Below, in pieces: positions 1-9,913 of a DNA stretch of 64,000 bases (its first letter is position 1; each line of letters starts with the position of its first letter). The DNA is from Candidatus Bandiella woodruffii (GTDB lineage: Bacteria; Pseudomonadota; Alphaproteobacteria; Rickettsiales; Midichloriaceae), in contig NZ_CP110820.1 in assembly GCF_034359465.1 (NCBI RefSeq), positions 496,001 to 560,000 of the forward strand, given 5' to 3'. The notes under the pieces were generated by a model. The model made no database searches. It saw only the letters and a program-made list of their open reading frames with translations, and was not told the DNA's origin. A program made the translations under genes and the position numbers.

Positions 1-1163
1 AATTTATCCGGGCTTAAAAATTTTGCGATCGGACCTTTGCCCTCACCATTTTCGTCTATGGCGATATATGCCAGCCCCTTTGCTTTAAGTTCAGCCTGGG
101 CAAAAGCTATCATTTTATCATAAAACCCTCTACTGAGCCCCTTGCAATTATGCACTGGTATAGCACGAACTACGCTGCCGTTTTCAATTCCAGCATTAAA
201 TATGGAGAAGTCTGAGTGTCTAAACACCTCTGTCGCATCTCGGATAACTATTGGGTTTCTTAAATCTGGTTTATCTGAACCATATTTTAGCATAGCGTCG
301 TGATAAGTTATTTGAGGGAATGGATAATCCGTCACCTTCCAATCCGAAAATGTTTTGAAAGTATTAGCAAGTACCGGTCCAATTGCCTCAAAGACGTCTT
401 CTTGCGTCACAAATGACATCTCTATGTCCAACTGATAAAACTCCCCTGGCGCTCTATCAGCTCTTGCGTCCTCATCTCTGAAACATGGGGCAATTTGAAA
501 GTACCTATCAAACCCTGCAATCATAAAAAGCTGCTTGAATTGCTGAGGCGCCTGAGGGAGGGCATAAAACTTCCCTGGATGCAATCTACTTGGTACCAAG
601 AAGTCTCTTGCTCCTTCAGGTGAACTTGCAGTTAATATTGGGGTTTGAAATTCAGTAAAACCTCTCTTGTACATTTCATCTCTTAAGAATCTGGCAACCT
701 TGCTTCTTAAGGCAATATTGTTGTGCATATTCTCCCTTCTTAAATCTAAAAAACGATACCTCAGTCTTAAATCTTCTGGAAATGGTTGGTCAGAGTTCAC
801 GTTAATTGGCAAAACTTCAGCTTCTGATTCAATGTTGAATTGTTCTATAACAATTTCTACCTCACCTGTTGGCAACTCTTTATTGATGGTTTCTTCTGAC
901 CTCTTTACCACTTTGCCAACCACGGTTATTACACTTTCATAACTCAGTGATGTAAGTGTGTTAAAGTCCTCCTTTGGCAGTGGATAAAGCCTATCATCCT
1001 GATTGGATGTTACCAATTGAACAATGCCAAAATGGTCTCTTAAATCTATGAAATAAACCCCTCCGTGATCTCTTTTTCTGTGGATCCATCCTGAAACTTT
1101 TACAGTACTGCCGATATCTTGGGTGGACAGTTGTCCACATTTATGAGTTCTGAATTTATGCAT
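1..1163 (-). CDS. aspS: Aspartyl-tRNA synthetase, 3' part missing
   Basis: Charges tRNA-Asp in the cytoplasm. About 387 codons are visible out of the roughly 590 usual for the bacterial enzyme; the C-terminal end lies beyond the window edge. The translation opens [18 protein letters not shown] and continues into the OB-fold anticodon-binding domain with the family stretch [11 protein letters not shown], then enters the class II catalytic domain. I chose ATG at 1161-1163 because it gives the standard family N-terminus. It lies 11 bp after the transaldolase stop on the same strand, so the two are probably cotranscribed. Whether it is a discriminating or non-discriminating AspRS cannot be told here. 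Confidence 0.95.
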   Translation of the reverse strand, partial: MHKFRTHKCGQLSTQDIGSTVKVSGWIHRKRDHGGVYFIDLRDHFGIVQLVTSNQDDRLYPLPKEDFNTLTSLSYESVITVVGKVVKRSEETINKELPTGEVEIVIEQFNIESEAEVLPINVNSDQPFPEDLRLRYRFLDLRRENMHNNIALRSKVARFLRDEMYKRGFTEFQTPILTASSPEGARDFLVPSRLHPGKFYALPQAPQQFKQLFMIAGFDRYFQIAPCFRDEDARADRAPGEFYQLDIEMSFVTQEDVFEAIGPVLANTFKTFSDWKVTDYPFPQITYHDAMLKYGSDKPDLRNPIVIRDATEVFRHSDFSIFNAGIENGSVVRAIPVHNCKGLSRGFYDKMIAFAQAELKAKGLAYIAIDENGEGKGPIAKFLSPDK

Positions 1164-1174
1164 ATGTATTTTGG

Positions 1175-1822
1175 TTATGTTTTGACTGTACTCCAGTCGT
1201 TAAGAAAAATTTCAATACCTTTTTCTGTCAAAGGATTATTTATCATAGCAGAGATAAGGCTTGGTGGTAAGGTTATAACATCCACCCCAAGCTTAGCCAC
1301 CTCTATTATATGTATTGGGTTTCTTATTGACGCAGCTAAAATTTGAGTTGAGATATCTGGATAATTTTGGTATATGGCGCAAATATCTGCTATCAGTGCG
1401 ATGCCATCGCGCCCCATATCATCAAGCCTACCTATAAATGGGGATACATAAGTGGCACCAGCTTTTGCAGCAAGCAATGCTTGTGTTGGAGAAAAGCATA
1501 AGGTCATGTTGACAGCAATAGACTTTTCAGCCAATACTTTACAAGCTTTCAGGCCATCTTGGGTGATTGGTAATTTTATTGTAATTTGAGGCGCTATCTC
1601 AGAGAGCCTTTCCGCCTCGCGCAACATGTTATCATAATCAGTTGCTATCACCTCAACACTTACAGATGTATCTATAATTTCACATATCTCGCGTATTACA
1701 GTTCCAAAGTCCTGTTTTGACTTGGCGATGATGGACGGGTTTGTTGTAACTCCATCAACAACACCCAATTCTTTATATTTTTTTATGGCTGCAACATCGC
1801 AACTATCAAGGTACACCTTCAT
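1175..1822 (-). CDS. tal: Transaldolase / fructose-6-phosphate aldolase family protein
   Basis: Small 215-residue transaldolase-like class I aldolase. It has the short single-barrel form shared by fructose-6-phosphate aldolase and the short transaldolases. Seen: the N-terminal MKVYLDS with Asp6, the TTNPS motif at residues 26-30, and the Schiff-base lysine in TIKLPIT (Lys83). It would interconvert sugar phosphates in the non-oxidative pentose phosphate pathway; the sequence alone does not separate transaldolase from aldolase activity. It is first in a likely operon with aspS and divergent from ribE, sharing an 82-bp intergenic region. Confidence 0.88.
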   Translation of the reverse strand: MKVYLDSCDVAAIKKYKELGVVDGVTTNPSIIAKSKQDFGTVIREICEIIDTSVSVEVIATDYDNMLREAERLSEIAPQITIKLPITQDGLKACKVLAEKSIAVNMTLCFSPTQALLAAKAGATYVSPFIGRLDDMGRDGIALIADICAIYQNYPDISTQILAASIRNPIHIIEVAKLGVDVITLPPSLISAMINNPLTEKGIEIFLNDWSTVKT

Positions 1823-1904
1823 GTTTAAGTAGTGAAGCTCAGTTTGACTAATTATCCAAGGTAGGATATATTTTTTTTAACTTAATGCAAGAGAAATAAA
1901 AGGC

Positions 1905-2507
1905 ATGTTCAGTGGCATTATAGTCGACATTGGTACTATTTCACACATCAATAAGGAATCTAGAGATTGGAAAATATTGATACGTACTTCTTTAAATTTG
2001 AAAGAAGTATCAATAGGTGATTCTATTGCATGTGATGGGATTTGCCTGACAGTGATTGAGGTATTGGAGCATGAGCTTGTGCTTCAAGCTTCATTAGAAA
2101 CACAGAAGGTCACAAATTTAGCCCAATGGAATAATGGCTACAAAGTAAATCTAGAAAAAGCTTTGAAAGTGGGGGATTTGCTCAATGGTCATTTTGTGCA
2201 AGGGCACGTTGATTGCGCAGTAAAGCTGTTAGGAACCGAAACAATTGGCGGTTCTCACGCACTTCAATTTGAGCTCCCACATAAAATTAAGAAATATATA
2301 GTTAATAAGGGAGCCATAACAATAAACGGCGTCTCCCTCACCGTGAATGAGGTGACCGATCATCAATTCTTTGTCAATATCATCCCACACACATGGGGCT
2401 GTACAAATTTATCCAACCTTATAATTGGGGCAAAAGTCAACCTTGAGGTTGATTTATTAGCCAGATATTTAGAGAAACTTAGAGGCGACGTAAAAAATCA
2501 GCTATAA
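1905..2507 (+). CDS. ribE: Riboflavin synthase, alpha subunit
   Basis: Catalyses dismutation of two 6,7-dimethyl-8-ribityllumazine molecules to riboflavin, the last step of vitamin B2 synthesis. The 200-residue protein has the duplicated lumazine-binding barrel: the first repeat starts MFSGII and the second starts after VQGHVD (about residue 98), with ITINGVSLTVNEV in repeat two. Length is normal for the family. The gene converges with hslU and their 3' ends overlap by 6 bp. No other rib gene is in the window. Confidence 0.93.
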   Translation: MFSGIIVDIGTISHINKESRDWKILIRTSLNLKEVSIGDSIACDGICLTVIEVLEHELVLQASLETQKVTNLAQWNNGYKVNLEKALKVGDLLNGHFVQGHVDCAVKLLGTETIGGSHALQFELPHKIKKYIVNKGAITINGVSLTVNEVTDHQFFVNIIPHTWGCTNLSNLIIGAKVNLEVDLLARYLEKLRGDVKNQL

Positions 2508-3821
2508 AATGAACTTCGCAAGATCATCCTGCTTGTTGATATCGGCTAGGTTTTTCTCCACGAACGCCTCGTCAACAACGAATTTGTTTCCGGCATTTTC
2601 ATCCGCGTTGAAGCTGATATTTTCCAGAATTTTTTCAAACAACGTGTGCAAACGCCTAGCACCTATATTTTCCACTTCTTCGTTAATGTGAATTGCATAT
2701 TTTGCTATGCTGTTTAAACCGCTTTCCGTAAACTCTAGGGCTACTTTTTCGGTCTCAAACAAAGCAGTATACTGCTTTGGTAATGAGTTTTTTGGTTCTT
2801 TTAGTATTCTAACAAGGTCTTCCTGGGTTAATGGGTGTAGTTCCACCCTAACAGGAAGTCTTCCTTGAAGTTCAGGAAGTAAATCTGATGGTCTAGCCAA
2901 GTGAAATGCACCTGATGCAATGAATAAAATATGGTTAGTTTTTACCATGCCATACTTGGTACTGATGGCAGTTCCTTCAATTAATGGAAGCAAATCTCTT
3001 TGCACACCTTCTCTATTAACCTCACTGCGCTTATTAACATTGCCGCTGGCTATCTTGTCAATCTCATCCAAAAATACAATACCGTCCTCTTCTGTCATTT
3101 TGATTGCTTTGTCTATTATGGATTGCTCGTCAATCAAATTATCTGTCTCCTGTGCTACAAGATGCTTCATTGCCTCGGAAACTTTTAACTTAACTAACTT
3201 TTGGTTCTTTGTCCCCATAGTTTTGTTCAGCAAATCCCCCAGATTAAACATCCCCATTTGCCCTCCTGGCATTCCTGGAATGTCAAAGGTTGGTATATTT
3301 TGTTGTTTATTGGTTGGCTCAGTGATTGAAATCTCCACGTCTCTTTCATCCAATTCTTTGGAGTTAAGCTTTTCCAGATATAACTTTTTCGTTTCCTCAG
3401 AAGCATCTTTTCCCACTAAACAATCAACTAATCTGAGCTTTGCAGCCTGTAGAGCAGTGCTTTTCACCTCATCAGAAAAATCCTCTCTCACCATTTTGAT
3501 TGTAATATCAAGTAAATCTCTAATTATGGAGTCAACGTCACGCCCCACATAGCCTACTTCAGTAAACTTTGTGGCCTCGATTTTAATAAAAGGGGATTTT
3601 AAAAGCTTTGCCAATCTCCTTGCAATTTCGGTTTTTCCAACTCCAGTTGGGCCAACCATCAGTATATTGTGTGGGGTTACCTCATCTTTTATTTCGTCTG
3701 CAATATGTTTCCTTCTCCATCGATTTCTAAGAGCAACAGCAACAGCTTTTTTTGCCTGTTCTTGGCCAATGACATATTTATCTAACTCATCAACGATTTG
3801 TTTTGGTGTGAAATCTTTCAT
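2502..3821 (-). CDS. hslU: ATP-dependent protease ATPase subunit HslU
   Basis: AAA+ unfoldase that feeds substrates to the HslV peptidase (ClpQY system). The 439-residue protein has Walker A GPTGVGKT at residues 57-64, the HslU-specific I-domain in the middle, and Walker B VFLDEIDKIA at about residue 250. The N-terminus MKDFTPKQIVDELDKYVIGQ is typical of the family. It follows infC by 5 bp, giving the order thrS-infC-hslU on the minus strand. Its usual partner hslV is not next to it; only ribE follows, in convergent orientation. Confidence 0.95.
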   Translation of the reverse strand: MKDFTPKQIVDELDKYVIGQEQAKKAVAVALRNRWRRKHIADEIKDEVTPHNILMVGPTGVGKTEIARRLAKLLKSPFIKIEATKFTEVGYVGRDVDSIIRDLLDITIKMVREDFSDEVKSTALQAAKLRLVDCLVGKDASEETKKLYLEKLNSKELDERDVEISITEPTNKQQNIPTFDIPGMPGGQMGMFNLGDLLNKTMGTKNQKLVKLKVSEAMKHLVAQETDNLIDEQSIIDKAIKMTEEDGIVFLDEIDKIASGNVNKRSEVNREGVQRDLLPLIEGTAISTKYGMVKTNHILFIASGAFHLARPSDLLPELQGRLPVRVELHPLTQEDLVRILKEPKNSLPKQYTALFETEKVALEFTESGLNSIAKYAIHINEEVENIGARRLHTLFEKILENISFNADENAGNKFVVDEAFVEKNLADINKQDDLAKFIL

Positions 3822-3826
3822 TTATA

Positions 3827-4342
3827 CTATTTCGGGACAATGATTACAGAAAGTTGCTTTCCTTCTTTCTTGACATCAACTTCAACCTTAGAAAAAGCTG
3901 CTGATTCGGCTTTGAATTTTTCTATCACACCAAGACCAACATCCTCATGCGCGATTTCACGCCCTTTAAAAAATAAACTGACCTTCACCTTATTGCCATC
4001 ACTTACAAAGCGTTTTGCATTGTTCAATTTAACATTAAAGTCTCCTATTGCGATGTTTGGTCTTAGTTTAATTTCTTTGACCTCAACCACTTTCTGTTTC
4101 TTTTTGGCTTCCTGAGCTTTTTTTGTAATTTCGTACTTATACTTGCCAAAATTCAACACCTTGCAAACAGGAGGCACCACGTTTCCAGAAATTTCAACTA
4201 AATCTAGCATTCGGGTTTTAGCCAATTCCAACCCTTCTTGCAAAGTGGTGATGCCAACCATCTTGCCATCGTGATCTATAAGACGGATTTTGTTAGCTGA
4301 AATGGTTTCGTTTACATTAATATTTGGTTCTTTCTTGGATAT
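3827..4342 (-). CDS. infC: Translation initiation factor IF-3 with AUA start
   Basis: IF-3 binds the 30S subunit, keeps subunits apart and checks the initiator tRNA-start codon pair. The first ATG in frame (4259-4261) would give only 144 residues and cut the N-domain. Reading upstream in the same frame extends the protein to a normal 172 residues, beginning SKKEPNINVNETISANKIRL. The only sensible initiation codon there is ATA at 4340-4342, seven bases after a strong AAGGAG (4350-4355). The thrS stop codon lies 3 bp upstream in the same frame. IF-3 genes are known to use rare codons such as AUU or AUA for autoregulation. The C-domain ends normally. Confidence 0.9.
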   Translation of the reverse strand: MSKKEPNINVNETISANKIRLIDHDGKMVGITTLQEGLELAKTRMLDLVEISGNVVPPVCKVLNFGKYKYEITKKAQEAKKKQKVVEVKEIKLRPNIAIGDFNVKLNNAKRFVSDGNKVKVSLFFKGREIAHEDVGLGVIEKFKAESAAFSKVEVDVKKEGKQLSVIIVPK

Positions 4343-4355
4343 AACTTAACTCCTT
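4340..4355 (-). promoter_or_regulatory. infC ribosome-binding site with non-canonical AUA start
   Basis: Read on the minus strand: AAGGAG (4350-4355), seven bases, then ATA (4340-4342). The Shine-Dalgarno lies inside the last codons of thrS, whose TAA is at 4346-4348. A strong SD with a codon that IF-3 itself discriminates against is the arrangement behind infC autoregulation in Escherichia coli, where the codon is AUU. That the same control acts here is inferred. Confidence 0.78.
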
Positions 4356-6262
4356 TTTTGTTGTATTTCTAATAGTAATTTATCCATAAACTGATTTAAC
4401 TCAAGCGTTTCTTGCTGATTACTACCTATTTTTCTTATAGAGACCAGATTACCCTCTTTTTCTTTTTCCCCTAATACGGCAATCATAGGTACTTTTTCAA
4501 GAGAATATTTTCTGATTTTGTAGGTGATTTTTTCGTTCTCAAGATCAATAGTACACCTTATCCCTTTTGTTCTAAGAGTACTAAAGACAGTCTTAGCATA
4601 ATCATTTATACTATCTGTAACTGTTATTATCACAACCTGGGTTGGTGCAATCCAAAGTGGCAAGTTTCCAGAATAATGTTCAATTAATATGCCGAGGAAT
4701 CTTTCTATTGAGCCAAAAAGCGCCCTATGTAACATCACCGGCCTATATTTTTTACCATCTTTATCAATGTAATTTGCGTCCAATCTCTCTGGAAGATTGA
4801 AATCCACCTGTAGGGTTCCTAACTGCCAATCTCTTCCTATTGCATCTCGCATTACAAACTCTAACTTAGGACCATAAAATGCCCCCTCTCCTTTGTTTAA
4901 AGTGTATGGCAATTCTTGTTCGACTAACGCATTAAGCAGCGCTTTTTCTGCAGAATCCCAAACTTCATCAGAGCCAATTCTTTTTTGCGGTCTATCGGAA
5001 AACTTGACTTTTACGTTATTAAATCCAAAATCTTTGTATATCTCCATTATCAATTTGCATACAGCAATACACTCTTCCGTTATTTGCTCATTGGTACAAA
5101 ATATGTGAGCATCATCCTGGGTGAATGCGCGCGCCCGCATTAACCCGTGTAGTGCTCCTGATGGCTCATATCTATGCACTTTGCCAAATTCTGCCAAGCG
5201 TAGGGGGAGTTCCCTGTAACTTTTTATCCCCTGGTTATATACTTGAATACCACCTGGGCAGTTCATGGGTCTGACTGCATATAACCTCCCCTCCTCAATT
5301 GTATTGGCGGTAAACATGTTTTCTCCAAATTTTTCCCAGTGACCAGATGCTTCCCATAATTTTTTATCCATTATTTCAGGCGTGCTAATCTCAAGATAAC
5401 CATTATTGTTTTGTTTTTCCCTGATGTAATTCAACAGTCTTTGAAATAAATCCCAACCTTTTGGATGCCAAAATACAGAACCTTGAGCTTCTTCTTGGAA
5501 ATGGAATAAATCTGATGCCTTCCCGATCTTTCTATGATCACGTTTTTCAGCTTCTTCAAGCATTGTTAAATACTGCTTAAGTTGCTTTTTATCCGCCCAG
5601 GCTGTTCCGTAGATTCTCTGTAGCATTGCGTTATTGCTGTTGCCTCGCCAATATGCTCCCGCCACTTTCATCAATTTGAACGCTTTTACAACGCCAGTTG
5701 ATGGTGAGTGAGGGCCTCTGCAAAGATCGGAAAAATTGCCTTGAGTATATATTGTGATCTGGCTTTCTTGAGGTAGCGACCCAATAATTTCTACTTTATA
5801 AGTCTCTCCCTGTTTTGAAAAGAAATCAACAGCTTCTTCTTTTGTGACAACTTTTCTTATGATGGGAAGATTCTGATCAATAATAGACTGCATTTTTGCT
5901 TCTATTTTTTCCAGGTCCGCTTCGCTAAAAGGTTCTACATTGGCAAAATCATAGTAAAAACCGTTTTCTATAGTAGGGCCAATCGTGACTTGTGCTGAAG
6001 GATATAACTCTTTCACTGCCTGCGCCATTATGTGTGCCGCATCATGTCTGATAATGTCAAGTCCCTCCGTACTAGAAGAAGTTACAAATTCAACATCATC
6101 ACCAACAACAACTTCGGTAGATAAATCTTTTACATCGCCGTTAATTTTGATTGCAACACATTGCTTATGCAAGCTCTTGTCAATCTCACTGAGCAGTTCA
6201 ACTCCACATATTTTTTGTTGATCCAATTCCTTTATTTTACCATTCAGCTTTATTTCGTTCAT
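4346..6262 (-). CDS. thrS: Threonyl-tRNA synthetase
   Basis: Charges tRNA-Thr and edits mischarged serine. At 638 residues it is the usual bacterial length. Seen in order: an N-terminal TGS-like region, the editing-domain motif HDAAHIMAQAVKELYP, the class II catalytic core with RYEPSGALHGLMRARAF and the zinc-ligand segments MNCPGG, DDAHIFC and MLHRALFGS, then a C-terminal anticodon-binding domain. Directly upstream of infC, as in many bacteria. It is divergent from priA across about 180 bp that must hold both promoters. Confidence 0.96.
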   Translation of the reverse strand: MNEIKLNGKIKELDQQKICGVELLSEIDKSLHKQCVAIKINGDVKDLSTEVVVGDDVEFVTSSSTEGLDIIRHDAAHIMAQAVKELYPSAQVTIGPTIENGFYYDFANVEPFSEADLEKIEAKMQSIIDQNLPIIRKVVTKEEAVDFFSKQGETYKVEIIGSLPQESQITIYTQGNFSDLCRGPHSPSTGVVKAFKLMKVAGAYWRGNSNNAMLQRIYGTAWADKKQLKQYLTMLEEAEKRDHRKIGKASDLFHFQEEAQGSVFWHPKGWDLFQRLLNYIREKQNNNGYLEISTPEIMDKKLWEASGHWEKFGENMFTANTIEEGRLYAVRPMNCPGGIQVYNQGIKSYRELPLRLAEFGKVHRYEPSGALHGLMRARAFTQDDAHIFCTNEQITEECIAVCKLIMEIYKDFGFNNVKVKFSDRPQKRIGSDEVWDSAEKALLNALVEQELPYTLNKGEGAFYGPKLEFVMRDAIGRDWQLGTLQVDFNLPERLDANYIDKDGKKYRPVMLHRALFGSIERFLGILIEHYSGNLPLWIAPTQVVIITVTDSINDYAKTVFSTLRTKGIRCTIDLENEKITYKIRKYSLEKVPMIAVLGEKEKEGNLVSIRKIGSNQQETLELNQFMDKLLLEIQQKRS

Positions 6263-6446
6263 AAAATATTGTTGGTCTTTTAGTAAATAATAGCCGTATT
6301 ATACGCAAAAACTTAAATTAGCTCTAGCGTTATTTTGAAAAACCACTGATAATATTTTCCATGGTGTAACATCTGAGGCAGAAGTAAACGAAGCTTGAAG
6401 AGAAAGTTTTTTCAACTAAAATGGATAAAAAAATAGATGGAACTTG

Positions 6447-8444
6447 ATGTTAAAGGAAGTTAGGGTAGCAAGTGTTATATTAGCGCTTCCATTAGAACAG
6501 GAATTTTCCTATAAAATTCCAGATAAACAACAAAACGCTAAGATCGGCTCTATAGTCAAAGTGATGTTTCGAAATAGAGAACAAATCGGCGTAATTACAA
6601 AAATAGATCATATTTATGAAGACACCTTTGACTACGAACTAAAAGAAATTTCAGATTTCTACAATTTACCTCAGCTCAGTGGGAAAATCATAGATTTTGC
6701 CCGTTGGATGGCAAAGTATAATATGGTCTGTTTTGGTAACGTTATAAAAATGCTGTTGCTTAACAAAAAAAATATTGAATATCAGATAGGTAGGGAAAAT
6801 TACGCCAATTACAACAGCATAAATACCACAATCGAAGTACAGTTATCAGAGCTGCAACACAATGTGGTTGAAAAAATTCAAGCAAGCGGATTCAACAGAT
6901 TTGCAGTTCATTTAATCCAGGGGGCAACCGGTTCTGGTAAAACTGAAGTATATTTAGAAACTGCGCAAAAAATAATTGATGATAAGGGGGAAGTTTTAAT
7001 ACTTTTACCAGAGGTTTTGCTTGCAACTCAATTAGTTGAAAGATTTAAAACACGTCTTAAAAATTGCAACATAGCTGAATGGAATTCATCTCTATCCCCT
7101 AAAAAAAGAGCCATAGTTTGGCATGGGGTGCTGAATGGAGAGATAAACGTAGTAGTTGGAGCAAGGAGCGCACTATTTTTACCTTTTTTAAATCTAAAGC
7201 TTGCCGTAATCGATGAAGAACATGACAACTCCTTTAAACAAGAGGAGGGTATAATATATAATGCAAGGGATATGGCAATTATAAAAGCAAAAATAGAAGA
7301 GTTTCCAGTCCTACTTTCCACAGCAACACCTTGTGTTGAAACATACCACAACTCTATGCAAAAAAGGTATGAACTGCACAAACTACCAAGCAGATATACA
7401 GGTGTTGCTTTGCCTAGTGTGAAAATAGTTGATTTAAACCAACTAAGTAAAAATTATAATGAGTGGATATCAGCCCCGCTTCGTGACGAGATACTTAATT
7501 GTTTAAAACGTCAAAAATTATCGATGATTTTTTTAAATAGGCGTGGGTATTCTCCATTAACTTTATGTAAAAATTGTGGCGAAAAATTTTCTTGTCCAAA
7601 TTGTCAATTTTGGCTGGTTGAACATAAAAAGAAAAACCAAATGCTATGCCATTATTGCGGTTTTTCTCAAGAAAAATTAATCAGGTGCACAAAATGTGAG
7701 TCTGAAGAAAAACTTGTGGCTATTGGGCCAGGTGTTGAAAGAATTGAAGAGGAATTACAATCTTTATTCCCTAACGCAAAAATAGCTGTACTTACAAGTG
7801 ACACCGTAGGAGACCTAAAAAAAGCCTCAAAAATTATTCAAGAAATAGAAAATAAGGAATACGACATAATACTAGGAACGCAAATGTTGGCAAAGGGACT
7901 AAACTTCCCAGATTTACATCTTGTTGGAGTAATTGATGCAGACATTGCATTTGCCGGAGGTGACCTAAGAATTTTGGAGAGAACGTTTCAGCTATTATAT
8001 CAGGTTGCTGGAAGAGCTGGAAGAGAACAAGAGAAGGGTCTGGTACTTATACAAACATCTTTTGCAGAGAATCAGCTGTTAACACATATTAAACAATGGG
8101 ACTACGATGCATTTATTAATCTTGAAATCGAAAATAGGTACAAAGCTTTTATGCCTCCATTCTCAAAATTGGCAATGATCAGAGGAAGTGCCAGTTGTGA
8201 ACATAATTTACACTCATTTATGCATCACATCGTGCAACTTGCCCCCCTAAAAAACGAAATAGATATACTGGGTCCATCACCCGCCCCAATGTATAAATTA
8301 AGGAATAAATTCAGGTATAGAATTATCATCAGAACTAAAAAACAAACTAATATTCAGAGTTATATCAGTCAATGGTTGGATTCAATCAATGTTCCATCCT
8401 CGATTCAGCTTAAAGTGGATATTGATCCATATAATTTCATTTAA
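6447..8444 (+). CDS. priA: Primosomal replication-restart helicase PriA
   Basis: 3'-5' DNA helicase that reloads the replisome on stalled forks. 665 residues from ATG 6447; a TTG directly before it at 6444 is also in frame. Seen: N-terminal DNA-binding domain, Walker A GATGSGKT at about residues 160-167, DEEH box in VIDEEHDNSF, and the zinc-binding module with four CxxC pairs (CKNC, CPNC, CHYC, CTKC). Helicase motifs follow, including QVAGRAGRE. Length and motif order are normal, so it looks functional. The next downstream gene is separated by an IS-A copy. Confidence 0.95.
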   Translation: MLKEVRVASVILALPLEQEFSYKIPDKQQNAKIGSIVKVMFRNREQIGVITKIDHIYEDTFDYELKEISDFYNLPQLSGKIIDFARWMAKYNMVCFGNVIKMLLLNKKNIEYQIGRENYANYNSINTTIEVQLSELQHNVVEKIQASGFNRFAVHLIQGATGSGKTEVYLETAQKIIDDKGEVLILLPEVLLATQLVERFKTRLKNCNIAEWNSSLSPKKRAIVWHGVLNGEINVVVGARSALFLPFLNLKLAVIDEEHDNSFKQEEGIIYNARDMAIIKAKIEEFPVLLSTATPCVETYHNSMQKRYELHKLPSRYTGVALPSVKIVDLNQLSKNYNEWISAPLRDEILNCLKRQKLSMIFLNRRGYSPLTLCKNCGEKFSCPNCQFWLVEHKKKNQMLCHYCGFSQEKLIRCTKCESEEKLVAIGPGVERIEEELQSLFPNAKIAVLTSDTVGDLKKASKIIQEIENKEYDIILGTQMLAKGLNFPDLHLVGVIDADIAFAGGDLRILERTFQLLYQVAGRAGREQEKGLVLIQTSFAENQLLTHIKQWDYDAFINLEIENRYKAFMPPFSKLAMIRGSASCEHNLHSFMHHIVQLAPLKNEIDILGPSPAPMYKLRNKFRYRIIIRTKKQTNIQSYISQWLDSINVPSSIQLKVDIDPYNFI

Positions 8445-8487
8445 AGCGATTAACCCCTTTAAGTTGTGTCATTGATATGTTACCATT

Positions 8488-9290
8488 GAAATGTGGGGAG
8501 TGTTGCCATAAGATAGATGAGATGCTAAAATGAATATAGCGAGCAACAAAGAAAATAGAAATATGAATACAGAGTGTAAAAAATGCAGTAGCAGTAAATA
8601 CGTTAAGAATGGTAATATTAGGGGTATGCAAAGGTATAAATGCAAAGAGTGTGGATGTAATTTTACAAGCACTAAATTAAGAGGCTGTTCGCCAGAGATG
8701 AAGGCTCTGGCAGTGTTATTGTACAGCATGGGGAAAAGTAGCTTTAGATGACTAGGGAAATTATTTAAAGTAGCTCATACTAGCGTATATAAGTGGATAA
8801 TACTGTATGCTAAAAAGATACCAAGACCAACAGTGCCGGAAGAATTGAGAGAAGTTGAAATAGATGAGATGTGGCATTTTGTAGATTCAAAAAAAACAAA
8901 TTATGGATATGGAAAGCCTATAGTAGGGAGCTCAAGAGAGTTGTTGCCTGGGTGGTTGGTAAGCGTAACGTTACAACCTTTAGAAAATTGTGGAAAATCA
9001 TAAGTAGAGATAATTGCAGTTATTACACAGACGATTGGTCTGTTTATTCAGAGGTTATACCTCGCCATCAACATGTTGTTGGCAAACAACATACACTCTC
9101 AATTGAGTCCAATAACTCAAACACAAGGCACAGAATTGCAAGAATGACCAGAAAAACAAAGGTAGTTTCAAAATCTGAAGAAGTTGTCGATCTTACGATT
9201 AAGCTCTGGGTACATTTTGAGGATAACAATAATTTCCTAAGTGAGCAGGGCAATTTTATATCTATCTTATGGCAACACTCTGGAAATGTG
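8488..9290 (+). mobile_element. IS-A copy A1 (IS1 family) with 8-bp target duplication
   Basis: Element 8496-9282 (787 bp), flanked by GAAATGTG at 8488-8495 and 9283-9290. The left end is GGGAGTGTTGCC. The right end differs from every other copy: it reads as the exact complement of the left terminal repeat (GTTGCCATAAG) where others have GTTAGCCAAAG. It is a clean insertion between priA and the hypothetical gene at 9313. Confidence 0.93.
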
Positions 9291-9305
9291 ATCAATAATA
9301 AATGA
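8530..9305 (+). pseudogene. IS1-family transposase of A1, inactivated
   Basis: The first frame has a C2C2 zinc ribbon (CKKC...CKEC) and an HTH. It is cut by TGA at 8749-8751 where other copies have TGG (Trp74). The second frame carries the DDE catalytic core (TDDW, SIESNN). The two are joined at a run of eight A. The altered right end makes the second frame run to 9305, past the element. The same premature stop is in copy A4, so A1 and A4 share an ancestor. Confidence 0.85.
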
Positions 9306-9312
9306 GGTATAT

Positions 9313-9702
9313 ATGAGTACATTTTCTTTTTACAGCGTTACAAATTCTTTTCTTCAGTATGCAGCAGAGATTGGTATTATAAAAGAATTTATAGGAGATA
9401 AAAATCCAATTTTACAGGATGTGATACTTGCCACTGAGATCGGTGTTAGGTCTGTATCAGATATAGAGACAGAAAATTATAATGATTTAATAGCACAAAT
9501 TGGGTTGTTTTATATAGTAGCACAAGATTTTGATTATAAGGGCATGAAAGCAACTTTAAGTGAGACAATTGAAGACATGCGGTATTACGGTTCTTTTCTG
9601 TACCAAAATGTTACGCCGTCAGAAACTCATTTGATTCATGATGATGGCATATCAGAGCACAACCTGTCACAACAACATTTGAATACAGTGGCACTGTTTT
9701 AG
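9313..9702 (+). CDS. Hypothetical protein
   Basis: 129 residues, acidic, with no signal peptide or membrane segment. It begins MSTFSFYSVTNSFLQYAAEI. A plausible ribosome site (GAGG at 9304-9307) precedes the ATG. I do not recognise the family. Composition and length look like a real helical protein rather than random frame. Copy A1 has landed directly upstream; removing it joins the start region to the sequence after priA, so the native promoter may have been displaced. Confidence 0.55.
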   Translation: MSTFSFYSVTNSFLQYAAEIGIIKEFIGDKNPILQDVILATEIGVRSVSDIETENYNDLIAQIGLFYIVAQDFDYKGMKATLSETIEDMRYYGSFLYQNVTPSETHLIHDDGISEHNLSQQHLNTVALF

Positions 9703-9802
9703 ATATCATCTCAAGCTTATTGTTCTACACACCTCTAATAAGTCCCTCCGTCAAAATAGTCTGAGGTATGGCAAAACTAGGGAATAATTAGATAAAAATC
9801 TG

Positions 9803-9913
9803 ATCAAATCCATAAGAAAATAATAATATATTTATTTATGTAAAATCTCTTATGGATTTGATGGTAAATGGCAATCCTGCAAGGCTCGCGCGCAAGCGCT
9901 AGGCTTGCCATTT
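9803..9913. repeat. Two adjacent inverted repeats in intergenic DNA
   Basis: The 9703-10049 gap holds no gene that I can support. It contains a perfect 15-bp inverted repeat ATCAAATCCATAAGA (9803-9817 against 9848-9862) with a 30-bp AT-rich loop. Directly after it lies a 9-bp pair AAATGGCAA / TTGCCATTT (9866-9874, 9905-9913) around an unusually GC-rich core (GGCTCGCGCGCAAGCGC). No T-run follows, so a standard terminator is unlikely; a small nonautonomous element is possible. Confidence 0.5.

Noticed and set aside
2509-6221. Several 60-210 codon plus-strand frames opposite hslU, infC and thrS
   Set aside because: They are antisense shadows of well-identified genes.
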